From positions 3,812,850-3,876,849 of the forward strand of contig CM034544.1 of NCBI GenBank assembly GCA_020002185.1: a stretch of 64,000 nucleotides of DNA. Reading direction: 5' to 3'. A program made the position numbers and the translations under genes. Under the pieces are notes generated by a model that saw only the letters and a list, made by a program, of their open reading frames with translations, made no database searches and was not told the DNA's origin. The stretch is from Paraescarpia echinospica (lineage: Eukaryota; Annelida; Polychaeta; Sabellida; Siboglinidae). Positions 10,160 to 19,324 of this stretch are shown here, piece after piece (the stretch's first letter is position 1; every line of letters starts with the position of its first letter).

Positions 10160-10455
10160 TCATAGCACGAATAAATATGTTATTATTATTATTATACCGA
10201 TGGTTGGTTTTAGCTTCAACTCCGTACGCTTGAACGAGTTCGATTCTCCTAGCCACTTTGACCAGAAAATGCCGTCTTTCTTCTCATTAGCCTCCCCCGG
10301 CCGGATGTAGCGTCCGTTGAGATTCGCCTCCGTGCACACCCCGCCATACCACCACGCGCCATGTTTCACCTGGGCACAGTTCCTGTCCCCTAGGACGGCT
10401 GAGGCTATATCATGTGTCGTGAAGCCCTCGAAGTCTGAGTAGATCAGCGAGTCAC
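10160..10455 (-). CDS. FReD exon 3 (C-terminal third), possible terminal exon
   Basis: The acceptor is CAG at 10456-10458 and the phase-1 start is GDSLIYSDFEGF. The exon contains the FReD hallmarks NCA, the GAWWY block, a second cysteine ten residues later, and NLNGRYI, then a W-x-KW segment and ELKLKP. This is the expected end of a fibrinogen C-terminal domain. Two ends are possible. Splicing at a phase-1 donor (G|GTATAA at 10197) gives a 258-bp symmetrical exon, 10198-10455, that feeds into the EGF exons. Read-through instead runs into an ATA microsatellite (poly-Ile) and stops with TGA at 10160-10162. The usual D-x-D-N-D calcium site is not conserved. Confidence 0.85.
10198..10455 (-). CDS. 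FReD exon 3, spliced alternative
   Basis: This is the same exon ended at the internal phase-1 donor. Its length of 258 bp is an exact multiple of three and its phase equals that of all EGF exons. The residues lost are the poly-Ile tail encoded by a microsatellite, which looks intronic. I prefer this end. Confidence 0.55.
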
Positions 10456-10624
10456 CTGTGGGAACAATCGTTGTATTAATTAAGGATCGCTCCCGTTAAT
10501 AAATGTTGTATGCAGCCGACAGCACCCGTTCAACATCTGTTTGTAATTGGTACCCGTAAAACCACAGCATGTAACATTAATGCAACGAGATGTGATTTCA
10601 AAGCAATACCTGTATAAGTAGCGA

Positions 10625-10812
10625 CAGCAGTGGCAACAGCAGTAGTAGTAACAGTAGTAATAATTATACTACTACTACAAGTAGTAGTAATACTGATACT
10701 ACTACTACTACTACTATTACTACCACTGCTACTTCTACTACTACTAGTAATAATAGTTGTTGTTGTTATTGTTAAAGTTGTTGTTGTCTTTATTATCATT
10801 ATTATTAGTAGC

Positions 10813-10843
<31 letters not shown>

Positions 10844-10988
10844 TTAATAGTATTATTAGTAGTAATAGTTGTCGTTGCAATAGCAGTAGCAGTAGCAGTA
10901 GTTGTAGTAGTAGTAGAAGTAGTAGTTGTTGTTGTTGTTGTTGTAGTTGTAGTAGTACTTGTAGTAGTAGTAATAGTAGTAGTGGTAG

Positions 10989-11062
<74 letters not shown>

Positions 11063-11215
11063 ATATTGTTATTGTGGCCGGTGATGGTAGTGGTGGTGGT
11101 GGTTGTAGTTGCTGCTGCTGCTGCTGCTGCTGCTGCCGCCACTGCTGCTGCCGCTGCTGCTGCCGCTGCCGCTGCGGCTGTTGCGCTGCTGCTGCTGCCG
11201 CTTATGCTAGTTGGC
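10625..11215. repeat. Large trinucleotide repeat tract (TAC/AAC/CAG-type)
   Basis: About 590 bases of GTA, GTT and CTG/CCG trinucleotides lie between FReD exons 2 and 3. On the transcript strand they begin 35 bases after the exon 2 donor. The minus frame of exon 2 stays open through the whole tract as poly-Ala, then poly-Thr, then Asn. The ORFs on the plus strand (poly-Ser, poly-Val, poly-Leu) are artefacts. Confidence 0.95.
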
Positions 11216-11249
11216 GACGTTGCCATGGTAGCATTGACGTCGTACCCAC

Positions 11250-11514
11250 CTGCTGTGCTCTGGTTGTGCAGAGCCCCTATTTCAATCTGGAAGGTGTTCT
11301 CGGTGGTCATCTTGAACATGCTGTACTGGGAGAAGCGGGTTTCGCCATCGAAAGATGTCAGCTCGACGTGTAAGGTGCTGGTTCGATCCTTCGTCATGCG
11401 ATGTATGTACTTGTTGCCGAGCCAGAACTCGCCGTAAGGGTCCCCGAAACCGTCCCTGTATTCGTTCCACGTTTTGTAGAAGTCGACCGACCCGTCGAAG
11501 CGCCGTTGTATCAC
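11250..11514 (-). CDS. FReD exon 2
   Basis: The exon is 265 bp, starts in phase 0 after CAG at 11515-11517 and ends in phase 1 at donor GTGGGT. It encodes VIQRRFDGSVDFYKTWNEY, then GFGDPYGEFWLGNKYIH, which are the classic central FReD motifs (IQRR-DGSVDF, FG-GEFWLGN). It ends HNQSTA just before the GDSL start of exon 3. The first FReD exon ends with W-T in phase 0, so the join gives the canonical WTVIQRR. Confidence 0.93.
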
Positions 11515-11834
11515 CTGTGACAGCGGCAGGAGACACGTTACCGTATAACGTCAGTCCAACTAGGCTGTATTGCTAACAAAACTTGTTTGATCTGTTATCC
11601 CATTTCATCTTAATAGTAGTAACCCCTAATGCTCACCATCGAACCCAACTACTCACCGTCCACAACTGATACTCAACATCCACCCCTAATATTCACCGTT
11701 TACTTCTAATACTCACTGTACACTCCTAATACTAACTGTCCACCCCTAATACTCACCGTACACCCCTAATACTTTCCGCCCACCCTATTTTTACATGTTT
11801 ATTTTCTGAGCATTTCTTTTATGTACTTTTACTA

Positions 11835-11950
11835 TTATTATTATTATTGTTATCGATATAAATATCGATTGATTTTGATATTTAGTTATATTAACATATA
11901 TCTATAAATATTATACATATATCATATATATATATATATATATATATTAT
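11835..11950. repeat. AT-rich microsatellites (ATT)n and (TA)n
   Basis: Short ATT and TA runs in the intron, next to the donor of FReD exon 1. Confidence 0.8.
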
Positions 11951-11956
11951 ACTAAC

Positions 11957-12072
11957 CGTCCACCCGTCGTCCCGGAAGTCACACGTGAGCTGCACATCCC
12001 CGATGTCCCATTTGACTAAGTACACACCCGACTGTCGCTCGCCCTGTTTGTACAGCTGCGAGCAGTCCTGAA
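11957..12072 (-). CDS. FReD exon 1 (N-terminal part)
   Basis: The exon is 116 bp, phase 1 at the start (acceptor CAG at 12073-12075) and phase 0 at the end (GTTAGT donor). It encodes VQDCSQLYKQGERQSGVYLV, then a cysteine-containing CDFRDDGWT. DC near the start, SGVY and the D-GWT end match the opening of fibrinogen C-terminal domains. Upstream exons of this gene were not found. The next 6 kb upstream on this strand is transposon sequence. Confidence 0.9.
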
Positions 12073-12214
12073 CTGCAACAGCAGAGTCGTCACGTGACAC
12101 GTGACGTCACATTCTTCACCTTAGTTCATATGTGGACGGCAATGTTGGTAGTCGTTAAATCTCATAGCGATTCAAAATTTAAAAAATTGTAAATTCAAAA
12201 CCACTATTTATTTA

Positions 12215-12345
12215 TCTATTATTATTATTAGTAGTAGTATTATTATTATTATTAGTAGTAGTAGTAGTAGTAGTAGTCGTATCATTATTACTACTGTTAC
12301 TACTACTGCTGTTGCCACTGCTGTTGCTACTTATACCGGTATTGC
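12215..12345. repeat. (ATT)n/(AGT)n/(CTG)n trinucleotides
   Basis: Imperfect trinucleotide runs immediately before the older retrotransposon fragment. Confidence 0.85.
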
Positions 12346-12360
12346 TTCGAAAAGTATGAC

Positions 12361-12641
12361 ATTTTAAACAGCAGTCAATATGGGTTTAGGACAAATATGT
12401 CAGCTTCAATGGAAAACTACCTCGAAATATTACTGTTGCCTTAGACAAAAGAAATGCACAATTTGTGTATTTATTGATTTAAAAAAGCATTTCATACAAT
12501 TGATCATAATTGATTACTCAGAAAATTAGAGGCCTTTGGTATGAGAGGGATGGCCAGCGAGTGGCTGAAAAGTTACTTGTATAACAGACTACAGTATGTC
12601 AGCACAGATGACTGCAATTCAGATTTATTACAGCTTTTTTT
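12361..12641 (+). pseudogene. Older non-LTR reverse transcriptase, 5' half, interrupted
   Basis: Plus-strand reading, with stops and frameshifts, shows a YGFRTNMSAS-like finger region, a KK-x-F palm motif A remnant, LLRKLEAFGMRG and WLKSYLYNRLQYVS. It then breaks off at SDLLQL exactly where the CR1-like copy 1 begins. The next expected motif, CGVPQ, appears at 17360 immediately after that element ends. The two pieces are therefore halves of one retrotransposon split by insertion. Confidence 0.8.
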
Positions 12642-13247
12642 GAGGCTATATTTGGCGGAGATAGATCGTAGAAATTGGTGGTGCAGAAAAGTTGATAAAC
12701 AAGTGGAATTACTGATTGATAAGTATTATTCTTGCCTTAATATCATTCATAAAGTTGCAATAAACATATATTGAGTAGCAGTTGTGCTTAAAGTTAGTTA
12801 GTTAAAGTATTTTAGAACACCTTAGTATAGTGAGTGATAATAGGGTAACTCACTTAGGCTTAGCCTTCGATAAGTTGTAAACAAGATTTAACAAACCTGA
12901 TTATGTGGTAGAATATATAGGAGATAAAGTAACAACCATCAAACTACTTACATAAGATAATATCTGTGTAAGCCAGTACTTGCTAGATATTTTGATTAGG
13001 TAGCATTGTTGTTAAAATTAAGCAAGGGCGATAGTCGGGCGGCGTAACCTAAATAAATAAAGCAGCCTAACGTAACGTAATTGATTGTATTTAAATTAGG
13101 TCACTACCGGTAATGTTAGCGTTCGTGTCAGGATAAATAGTCGGCTGTGTAATTGAAATTTGTAACCTAAAGTGTGCTGTAGTACACAGGAAACAGTCTT
13201 TATAAAGACTAAGTTAGTTAAGTTATTAAATAAATTCTGATCGGGAT

Positions 13248-14381
13248 ATGGCGCCTTGCAAGCGGCAAGTCAAGGCAAAGCGACACTTGGTGTGCGATCA
13301 CTGCCACAGCTGGGTAGATTTTGCATTGTCCGGCTGTGGAAAGTCATGGGCAGAAACCATGGAGGAAGGATTCACCTTTCAGTGCATTGGGTGTTGGAAG
13401 GTGGAGTGTCTGCAGAAGGAGATAGTTAAGTTGACAGATATTGTGAAGGGAATGGAGATGGGAATTAGCAAGGATGCAGGTCGAATGGAGAGAGACGACA
13501 GGGAGAGAGGTGAGAATATTGCAAGACTGAAGGAGAATAGCAGTGGCAAGAAAACTGAGGAAAGGAGATTGAGAGGAGGGAAGGTGATTGGAGGGGAAGA
13601 AATTGGAAAATCGACAACAGAAAACGTGACAAGCGTGAAGGTGACAGGGAAGAAAGTGACCGTAGAGAAGGAGGGAGGGAAGATGGGACGGGAGAGGAGA
13701 GAGGAAAAGGAGATGGGACGAAAGAAGAAGGGACGAAAGGAAGTGAGAGCAAATGTGATAGAAGAGAAGTCGATAAAAGGGACGCTGACAGGAGGAAAGG
13801 TGACAAGAGAAAAAGCGACAGGAAAGAATGGATCGGAAGAGAATGTGACAGGAGAGAAGACGACAGGGGGGAAAGACAACAACCAGACAGATGCAAACCG
13901 AAGAAGGAGCTATTCTAAGGCAGTGATTGAGGGGGCAATGAGGAAAGAGAGGGTGTTTATGGGCGACTCCATTATGAGAAAGACGGACAAGACACTGAGC
14001 GAGGGGAAGGACGTCGTTGTTTGTTTACCGGGGGCTAGGATTGAACATGTAACTGACAGGGTAGAGAAGGTATTGGGACATGGCAAGAGGGGGTCTATAC
14101 TGGTACATGTAGGAACAAATAATGCAGACCGGGAGGGGACAACTGCGATAGTACAGAAGTATAGACACTTAGTGAGGAAGCTAAAGAAGACGAGAGTTTA
14201 ACAGGTTATTCTGTCAGGAATTTTGCCAGTAATGGGAGGAAGGGGAGCAACGTATAGAAACTGCAAGAGGATGGCGATCAACGCACTAGTTAAGCAGATG
14301 TGTGAAGAAGAGGGGGTGGGATTCATAGATTTATGGGGATACTTTGTTGGGAGGGAAGATATGTACATGAGATCTATTTAA
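13248..14381 (+). pseudogene. CR1-like ORF1 (zinc motif plus SGNH esterase), broken copy 1
   Basis: The start MAPCKRQVK is the first ATG after the leader and is shared by all copies. Residues about 17-55 have the spaced Cys/His pattern CDHCH, then SGCGKSW, then CIGCW, a PHD-like zinc motif known from CR1 ORF1 proteins. A Lys/Glu/Gly/Thr-rich linker with degenerate GEK-T units follows. Next is an SGNH esterase domain with VFMGDS, LPGA and HVGTNN blocks. A G-to-T change makes a stop at 14199-14201. An 82-bp deletion relative to copy 2 removes the final D-x-x-H block and shortens the end to YMRSI. Confidence 0.88.
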
Positions 14382-14394
14382 ACTAGATTCGCAG

Positions 14395-17264
14395 GGGGAC
14401 TCACAGAAAAGCCTGAAAATGGAGGCATAGATAAAGACAGCACAAATGAATCAGCAAATAACAGTCTGGAAAACTCTTCTGAAGCTGGATATAAATGTGT
14501 TTGTTTAAATGCAAGGAGTATAGTAAACAAAAGAAATGAACTAAATATTATGGTAGAAGATATTGACCCTCATATAATAGGTATAACTGAATCCTGGACC
14601 ACCACCGATATATCAGATGCTGAATTGGGACTGACAGGATATGTAATGTTTAGAAAAGATAGAATAGGAAGAAAGGGAGGTGGAGTTATTTTATATATTA
14701 AAGAATATATCCAGGCTAATTAAATAAAATTAGAAAGAGAAGCAGATTGCGAAGAAGCTGTTTGGTGTAACATAGTTACAGGAAACTCAACGTTAACAGT
14801 TGGGTTAGTTTATCGAAGTCCAAACATAAGCATAGAAGAGAATGAAAAAATACAAAACGCTATAAGGGAAGTGAGCAAACGGGACTGTGTTATTATGGGG
14901 GATTTTAACCATGGGCATATAAAATGGAAATCTCTACAGAGTATGGGTAGTGAGGACCACAAGTTTTAGTTTTAGTACAAGATAGTTTCCTTTCTCAACA
15001 TGTGCTAGAACCAACCAGGGGTGAGAATGTGTTAGACATAGTTTTGTCCTCACAGAATGAATTAGTTGACAATGTCAATATATGTGAGCCACTGGAGAGT
15101 AGCGATCACAACCAGATACATTTTACCATCAAAATAAAATCAGAAAGGAATAGTAAAAAGCAGTATAGGAGAAATTTCCACAAAGAAAGGTATAAGGACA
15201 TGAGGAAATATTTAGCAAAGATAGACTGGAATAACACACTGAAAAATAAGACAGCAACAGAATGCTGGAATATATTAAAGAGTGAAATTAAGTGCATAGT
15301 CGATAAATTTGTATCCTTCAAAAAACAAGGAAAACGGTCCGAAAAGAAACACTTATCGAAAGAAGCCATTAGAAAAATTAAGTATAAACAAAAGATGTGG
15401 AAGTCATATAGATGTACTGGAAATGATGAAGACTACAACAGTTATAAAGAAGCACTTAACCAAGCTACAGCTGAAATTAGAAATTCAAAGAGAAGCTATG
15501 AACAACAATTAGCTAGTAATATAAAACATGACAGCAAGAGTTTTTATGCGTACGTTCGAAGCAAACAGAAAGTTCAAGATAAGGTCGGTCCTCTAGAAGA
15601 TAGTGCTGGAAATATAATATCAGAGGGATTCTTAATGGCAGAAGACCTGGATGAGTACTTTAGTTCAGTGTTTACCAGGGAAGATATTAGTTCACTGCCA
15701 GTACCAGATTCAAGTTCAAGGGGGCAGATTCAGACTATTTAGGACAATTAATTGTAACCCTGGAAATGGTTGCTAAGAAAATAAGGGCTATGAAGGATAA
15801 TAAATCACCTGGAGTGGATGGTATTCCACGCAAACTACTATTGGAAATTGTAGAACAAATTAGCATACCGCTTGCAACAGTTTTCAACTTGTCATTAGAA
15901 GAGGGAATGGTTCCTTTAGAATGGAAAGAAGCAAACATTATACCGTTATTCAAAAAAGGTTCGAGAAACAAGTCAGAGAACTACAGACCAGTGAGTTTAA
16001 CATCAGTGATTTGTAAATTATTAGAAAGACTAATTAAAGATCACGTGGTGGATTTTCTTGTTAAACATAACTTGATAAACCCATCTCAACATGGTTTTTT
16101 TTAAAGCGAGGTCATGCTTAACAAATATGTTATGTTTTTTGGAAGACATCACTAAGTGGGTAGATGAGGAATCACCAGTAGATATCGTCTACTTAGATTT
16201 TCAAAAAGCTTTCGACAAAGTACCACATCAAAGATTACTGCTTAAACTAAAGGCCCATGGCATAGGAAATGGTATAATAAACTGGATAGAACAATGGCTG
16301 ATTGACAGAAGACAACGTGTAGTTGTTGATGGGGTGGCTTCAAACTGGAAATCGGTATTGAGTGGGGTACCACAGGGATCAGTATTAGGACCTATATTAT
16401 TCTTAATATATATCAACGATTTGGATGATGAAATAACAAGCAAGGTGTTGAAATTTGCGGATGATACAAAAGTGTTTAGAAGGATTAAAAGTGATGGAGA
16501 TAGACAGCATTTACAAGATGATCTTGGCAGGTTGATCAAATGGTCTGAAAAGTGGCAAATGCTGTTCAATTTTGGGAAATGTAAATGCCTCCACACAGGA
16601 CATGGGAACGAAGAGGTAGAATATACAATGGGGGGTACTGTACTAAGTACTACTGTAAAAGAAAAAGGACTTAGGGTTAACCATTAGTGCTGATATGAAG
16701 GTTTCAGAGCAGTGCGGAATTGCAGCTTCAAAGGGAAATCAAATCTTTGGATTAATTAGGCGAAACATAACGTATAAGGAAAAAGAGCTAATAATACCGC
16801 TGTACAAAACAATAGTTAGGCCTCATTTAGAATATTGTATTCAAGCGTGGAGGCCGTATCGCAGGAAGGACATAGATATGCTAAAAAGAGTGCAGAGGAG
16901 AGCAACTAAAATGATACCAAAACTGAGGGATCTTAGTTACGAAATACGCCTAAAAAAATGCGGTTTAACAACACTAGAGACCAGGAGGTTGAGAGGAGAT
17001 CAGATAGAAGTGTTTAAAATATTGAAGGGTTATGAAAATATTGATAGAAATATTTTTTTCTCAGTTAAGATAGATAGAAGGACTAGAGGGCATGAACTTA
17101 CGTTAGCAAAGGAGCAGTGTAGATTAGATATAAGAAAGTTCTCATTCTCACAAAGGACTGTAAATGAATGGAACAGATTATCTGCTGATTGTGTGGGTGC
17201 TAGTAGCGTGAATATGTTTAAAAATAAAATCGACACATACCTCAGACGGGCTGGATACACATAG
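14395..17264 (+). pseudogene. CR1-like ORF2 (endonuclease and reverse transcriptase), broken copy 1
   Basis: The endonuclease begins near CLNARS (about 14500) and includes ESWTTTDIS, GLVYRSPN and the MGDFNHG motif. It is broken by a TAA near 14721 and a frameshift near 14968. The RT has NKSPGVDGIP, NYRPVSLTS, YLDFQKAFDKVPH (motif A), SGVPQGSVLGP and FADDTKVF (catalytic motif C), then the C-terminal region ending RRAGYT. Frameshifts lie near 15720, 16100 and 16670. Confidence 0.9.
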
Positions 17265-17357
17265 ATAAAAGGGTCGGACTCTCGATAAGCCAAAGGGCTT
17301 CCTTGTCCACCTGCCACCTAGAGTTAATTCTCTGGGTGGCAATCTTGTTAAATCTTG

Positions 17358-18520
17358 TTATGTGGAGTACCGCAAAGCTCCATTATGGGTCCAAAATTAC
17401 TTATACTATACATAAATTATATTTGTAGTTGTTCAGATATACTTAAATTCATTTTTTTTGCGGATGATACGAATATATTTTGTTCTGGGAAAGATCCTGC
17501 AGAGCTAAACAAAATTGTCAGCGACGAACTGCAAAAACTACATATCTGGTTTTCAATTACTATATTATCCTTAAACATTGTTAAAACAAACTACATGTTG
17601 TTTACCAAGAAGACAACAAATATTGATTTTAAAAAATCGATAATACAACTATTGATAGAGTATATGTTACTAAGTTTTTAGGGGTCGTAATAGACGATAA
17701 GCTTAGCTGGAAAAATCATATAAATATTATGAAATCTAAACTATCAAAAACTATTGCCATTATATACAGGGCTAAATATTTACTAGTTAAAAAGTCGCTT
17801 TTTATACTGTATTGTTCATTATTTCTCTCGTATTTATTGAACTGCTGCGAAGTTTGGGGAAATGCGTATAAAAAATATATTAACGATGTTTATATATTAC
17901 AAAAAAAGTTGTACGAATAATATGTAATAAGAATACATTAAGTCATACTAATACATTATTTTATGATATCGGCATTCTTAAACTTTACGACTTAATAAAA
18001 TTAAACATTTCTATCGTAATGATTAAAGCTAACAATAATGTGTTGCCTGATAAACTTCATTTTTTTCAATGCCAAATTTACTACGCCCTATGTAACACGC
18101 CAAAGAAATAAAATAAAACATTTTTATGTCCGAACCACGTTAAATGCTAAGTGTATATCTGTGTATGGTGTTATACTGTGGAATGTTTAGACGATCACAT
18201 AAAAAGATCACTTACTATAAGAAATCTCAAAAAACGATATTAACATTATTTCATTGAAGAGTATAAATTATGTAATTAATATGGCTATTGTTAAGGTTCA
18301 GAAAGTATTTGGAAGCACGAATGTAGTAGTGGTCTCAATATCATATTCTTTATGTTACTAACACTGTGTTTAAGATTATGACCATGTTATATTGATGTTG
18401 GGGAAAGTGCACAATAAGCAATGAACTTCTACTTTCCCCCTTTCTAATTTGAACTGTGTCAACTGTATATATGTTGTATGTTGTATTCTCAACTGGAAAT
18501 AAAGAATTGAATTGAATATG
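17358..18520 (+). pseudogene. Older non-LTR reverse transcriptase, 3' half
   Basis: It resumes with CGVPQSSIMGPKLLILYIN, then FADDTNIFCSGKD (motif C), LSLNIVKTNYMLF, a frameshift, LGVVIDDKLSWKNHI and further C-terminal blocks. The 3' end has AATAAAG followed by two GAATT units near 18500, a short-repeat tail. It continues the 12361-12641 fragment. The same segment recurs at 61963-63118. Confidence 0.85.
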
Positions 18521-18880
18521 CATACATGGATTCATAAAATTATTACATGTAGATTAATAGATGTCAGCGAACCTTGAACGCAAAACAGAAAATTGCTGAG
18601 AACGAATGACATTCTTAAAGATGCAAACGATGACAAAAACCACACATATTTTGACAAAGAATGAAATTCCGTCAATATACAGTGTTTATTAAAAGTGTGT
18701 TATGTTCCTAACAAAATGTGTCATTTTAATTAAGTATATTTGTTGACAAAAAAGTTTTAAAATCGAACAACACGTCAGATCACAGATGGGACTGGCCAAA
18801 TTGATCTGAATATCGAGGTGACCGTATTAGCTAAACAAACTTCCTGTATTCTACTGTTACGGGACTGTCCTAGGATGACC

Positions 18881-19192
18881 TTAATTGGTGGTTGTATTAC
18901 AGAGGTGACCGTAAAGTAAGGTTCAACTGTACTTAATTGGTGGTTGTATTACAGACGTGACCGTAAAGCGAGGTTCACCTGTACTTAATTGGTGGTTATA
19001 TTACAGAGGTGACCGTAAAGCAAGGTTCAACTGTACTTAATTGGTGGTTGTATTACAGAGGTGACCGTAAAGTGAGGTTCAACTGTACTTAATTGGTGGT
19101 TGTATTACAGAGGTGACCGTAAAGCGAGGTTCACCTGTACTTAATTGGTGGTTGTATTACAGAGGTGACCGTAAAGCGAGGTTCAGCTGTAC
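18881..19192. repeat. 52-bp minisatellite, six units
   Basis: The unit contains TTAATTGGTGGTTGTATTAC and GAGGTGACCGTAAAGCGAGG. Unit starts are at 18881, 18933, 18985, 19037, 19089 and 19141. The homologous array at 63483-63690 has only four units. Confidence 0.95.
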
Positions 19193-19324
19193 CTTATTTC
19201 CGTTATGCTCTTTCCTGTTGCTTCCGTCCTAGCAAAATATATTATATTTTGTTCGTTGCTCTGTTTCCTGTTAGTTTCCTTATTACTATAGTCCGGCAGT
19301 CAAACGCCCTTTCGAAGGTGGACC

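Larger units (their letters stand above)
12642..17357 (+). mobile_element. CR1-like non-LTR retrotransposon, copy 1
   Basis: This element is about 4.7 kb. Its 5' boundary GAGGCTATATTTGGCGGAG is shared with copies 2 and 3. It has a 606-bp 5' leader, ORF1 from 13248, ORF2 (endonuclease and RT) to 17264, and a 3' end with two tandem units of about ten bases (AATCTTGTTA), as CR1 elements have short 3' repeats rather than poly-A. Both ORFs carry stops and frameshifts, so it is not autonomous. It sits inside an older RT gene. Target-site duplication is not evident. Confidence 0.9.

Noticed and set aside
10630..11437. Long poly-Ser, poly-Leu and poly-Val ORFs on the plus strand
   Set aside because: They are trinucleotide-repeat artefacts antisense to the FReD exon.
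13379..13896. Ser/Pro/Leu/Phe-rich minus-strand ORFs in all three CR1-like copies
   Set aside because: They are antisense shadows of the purine-rich ORF1 linker.
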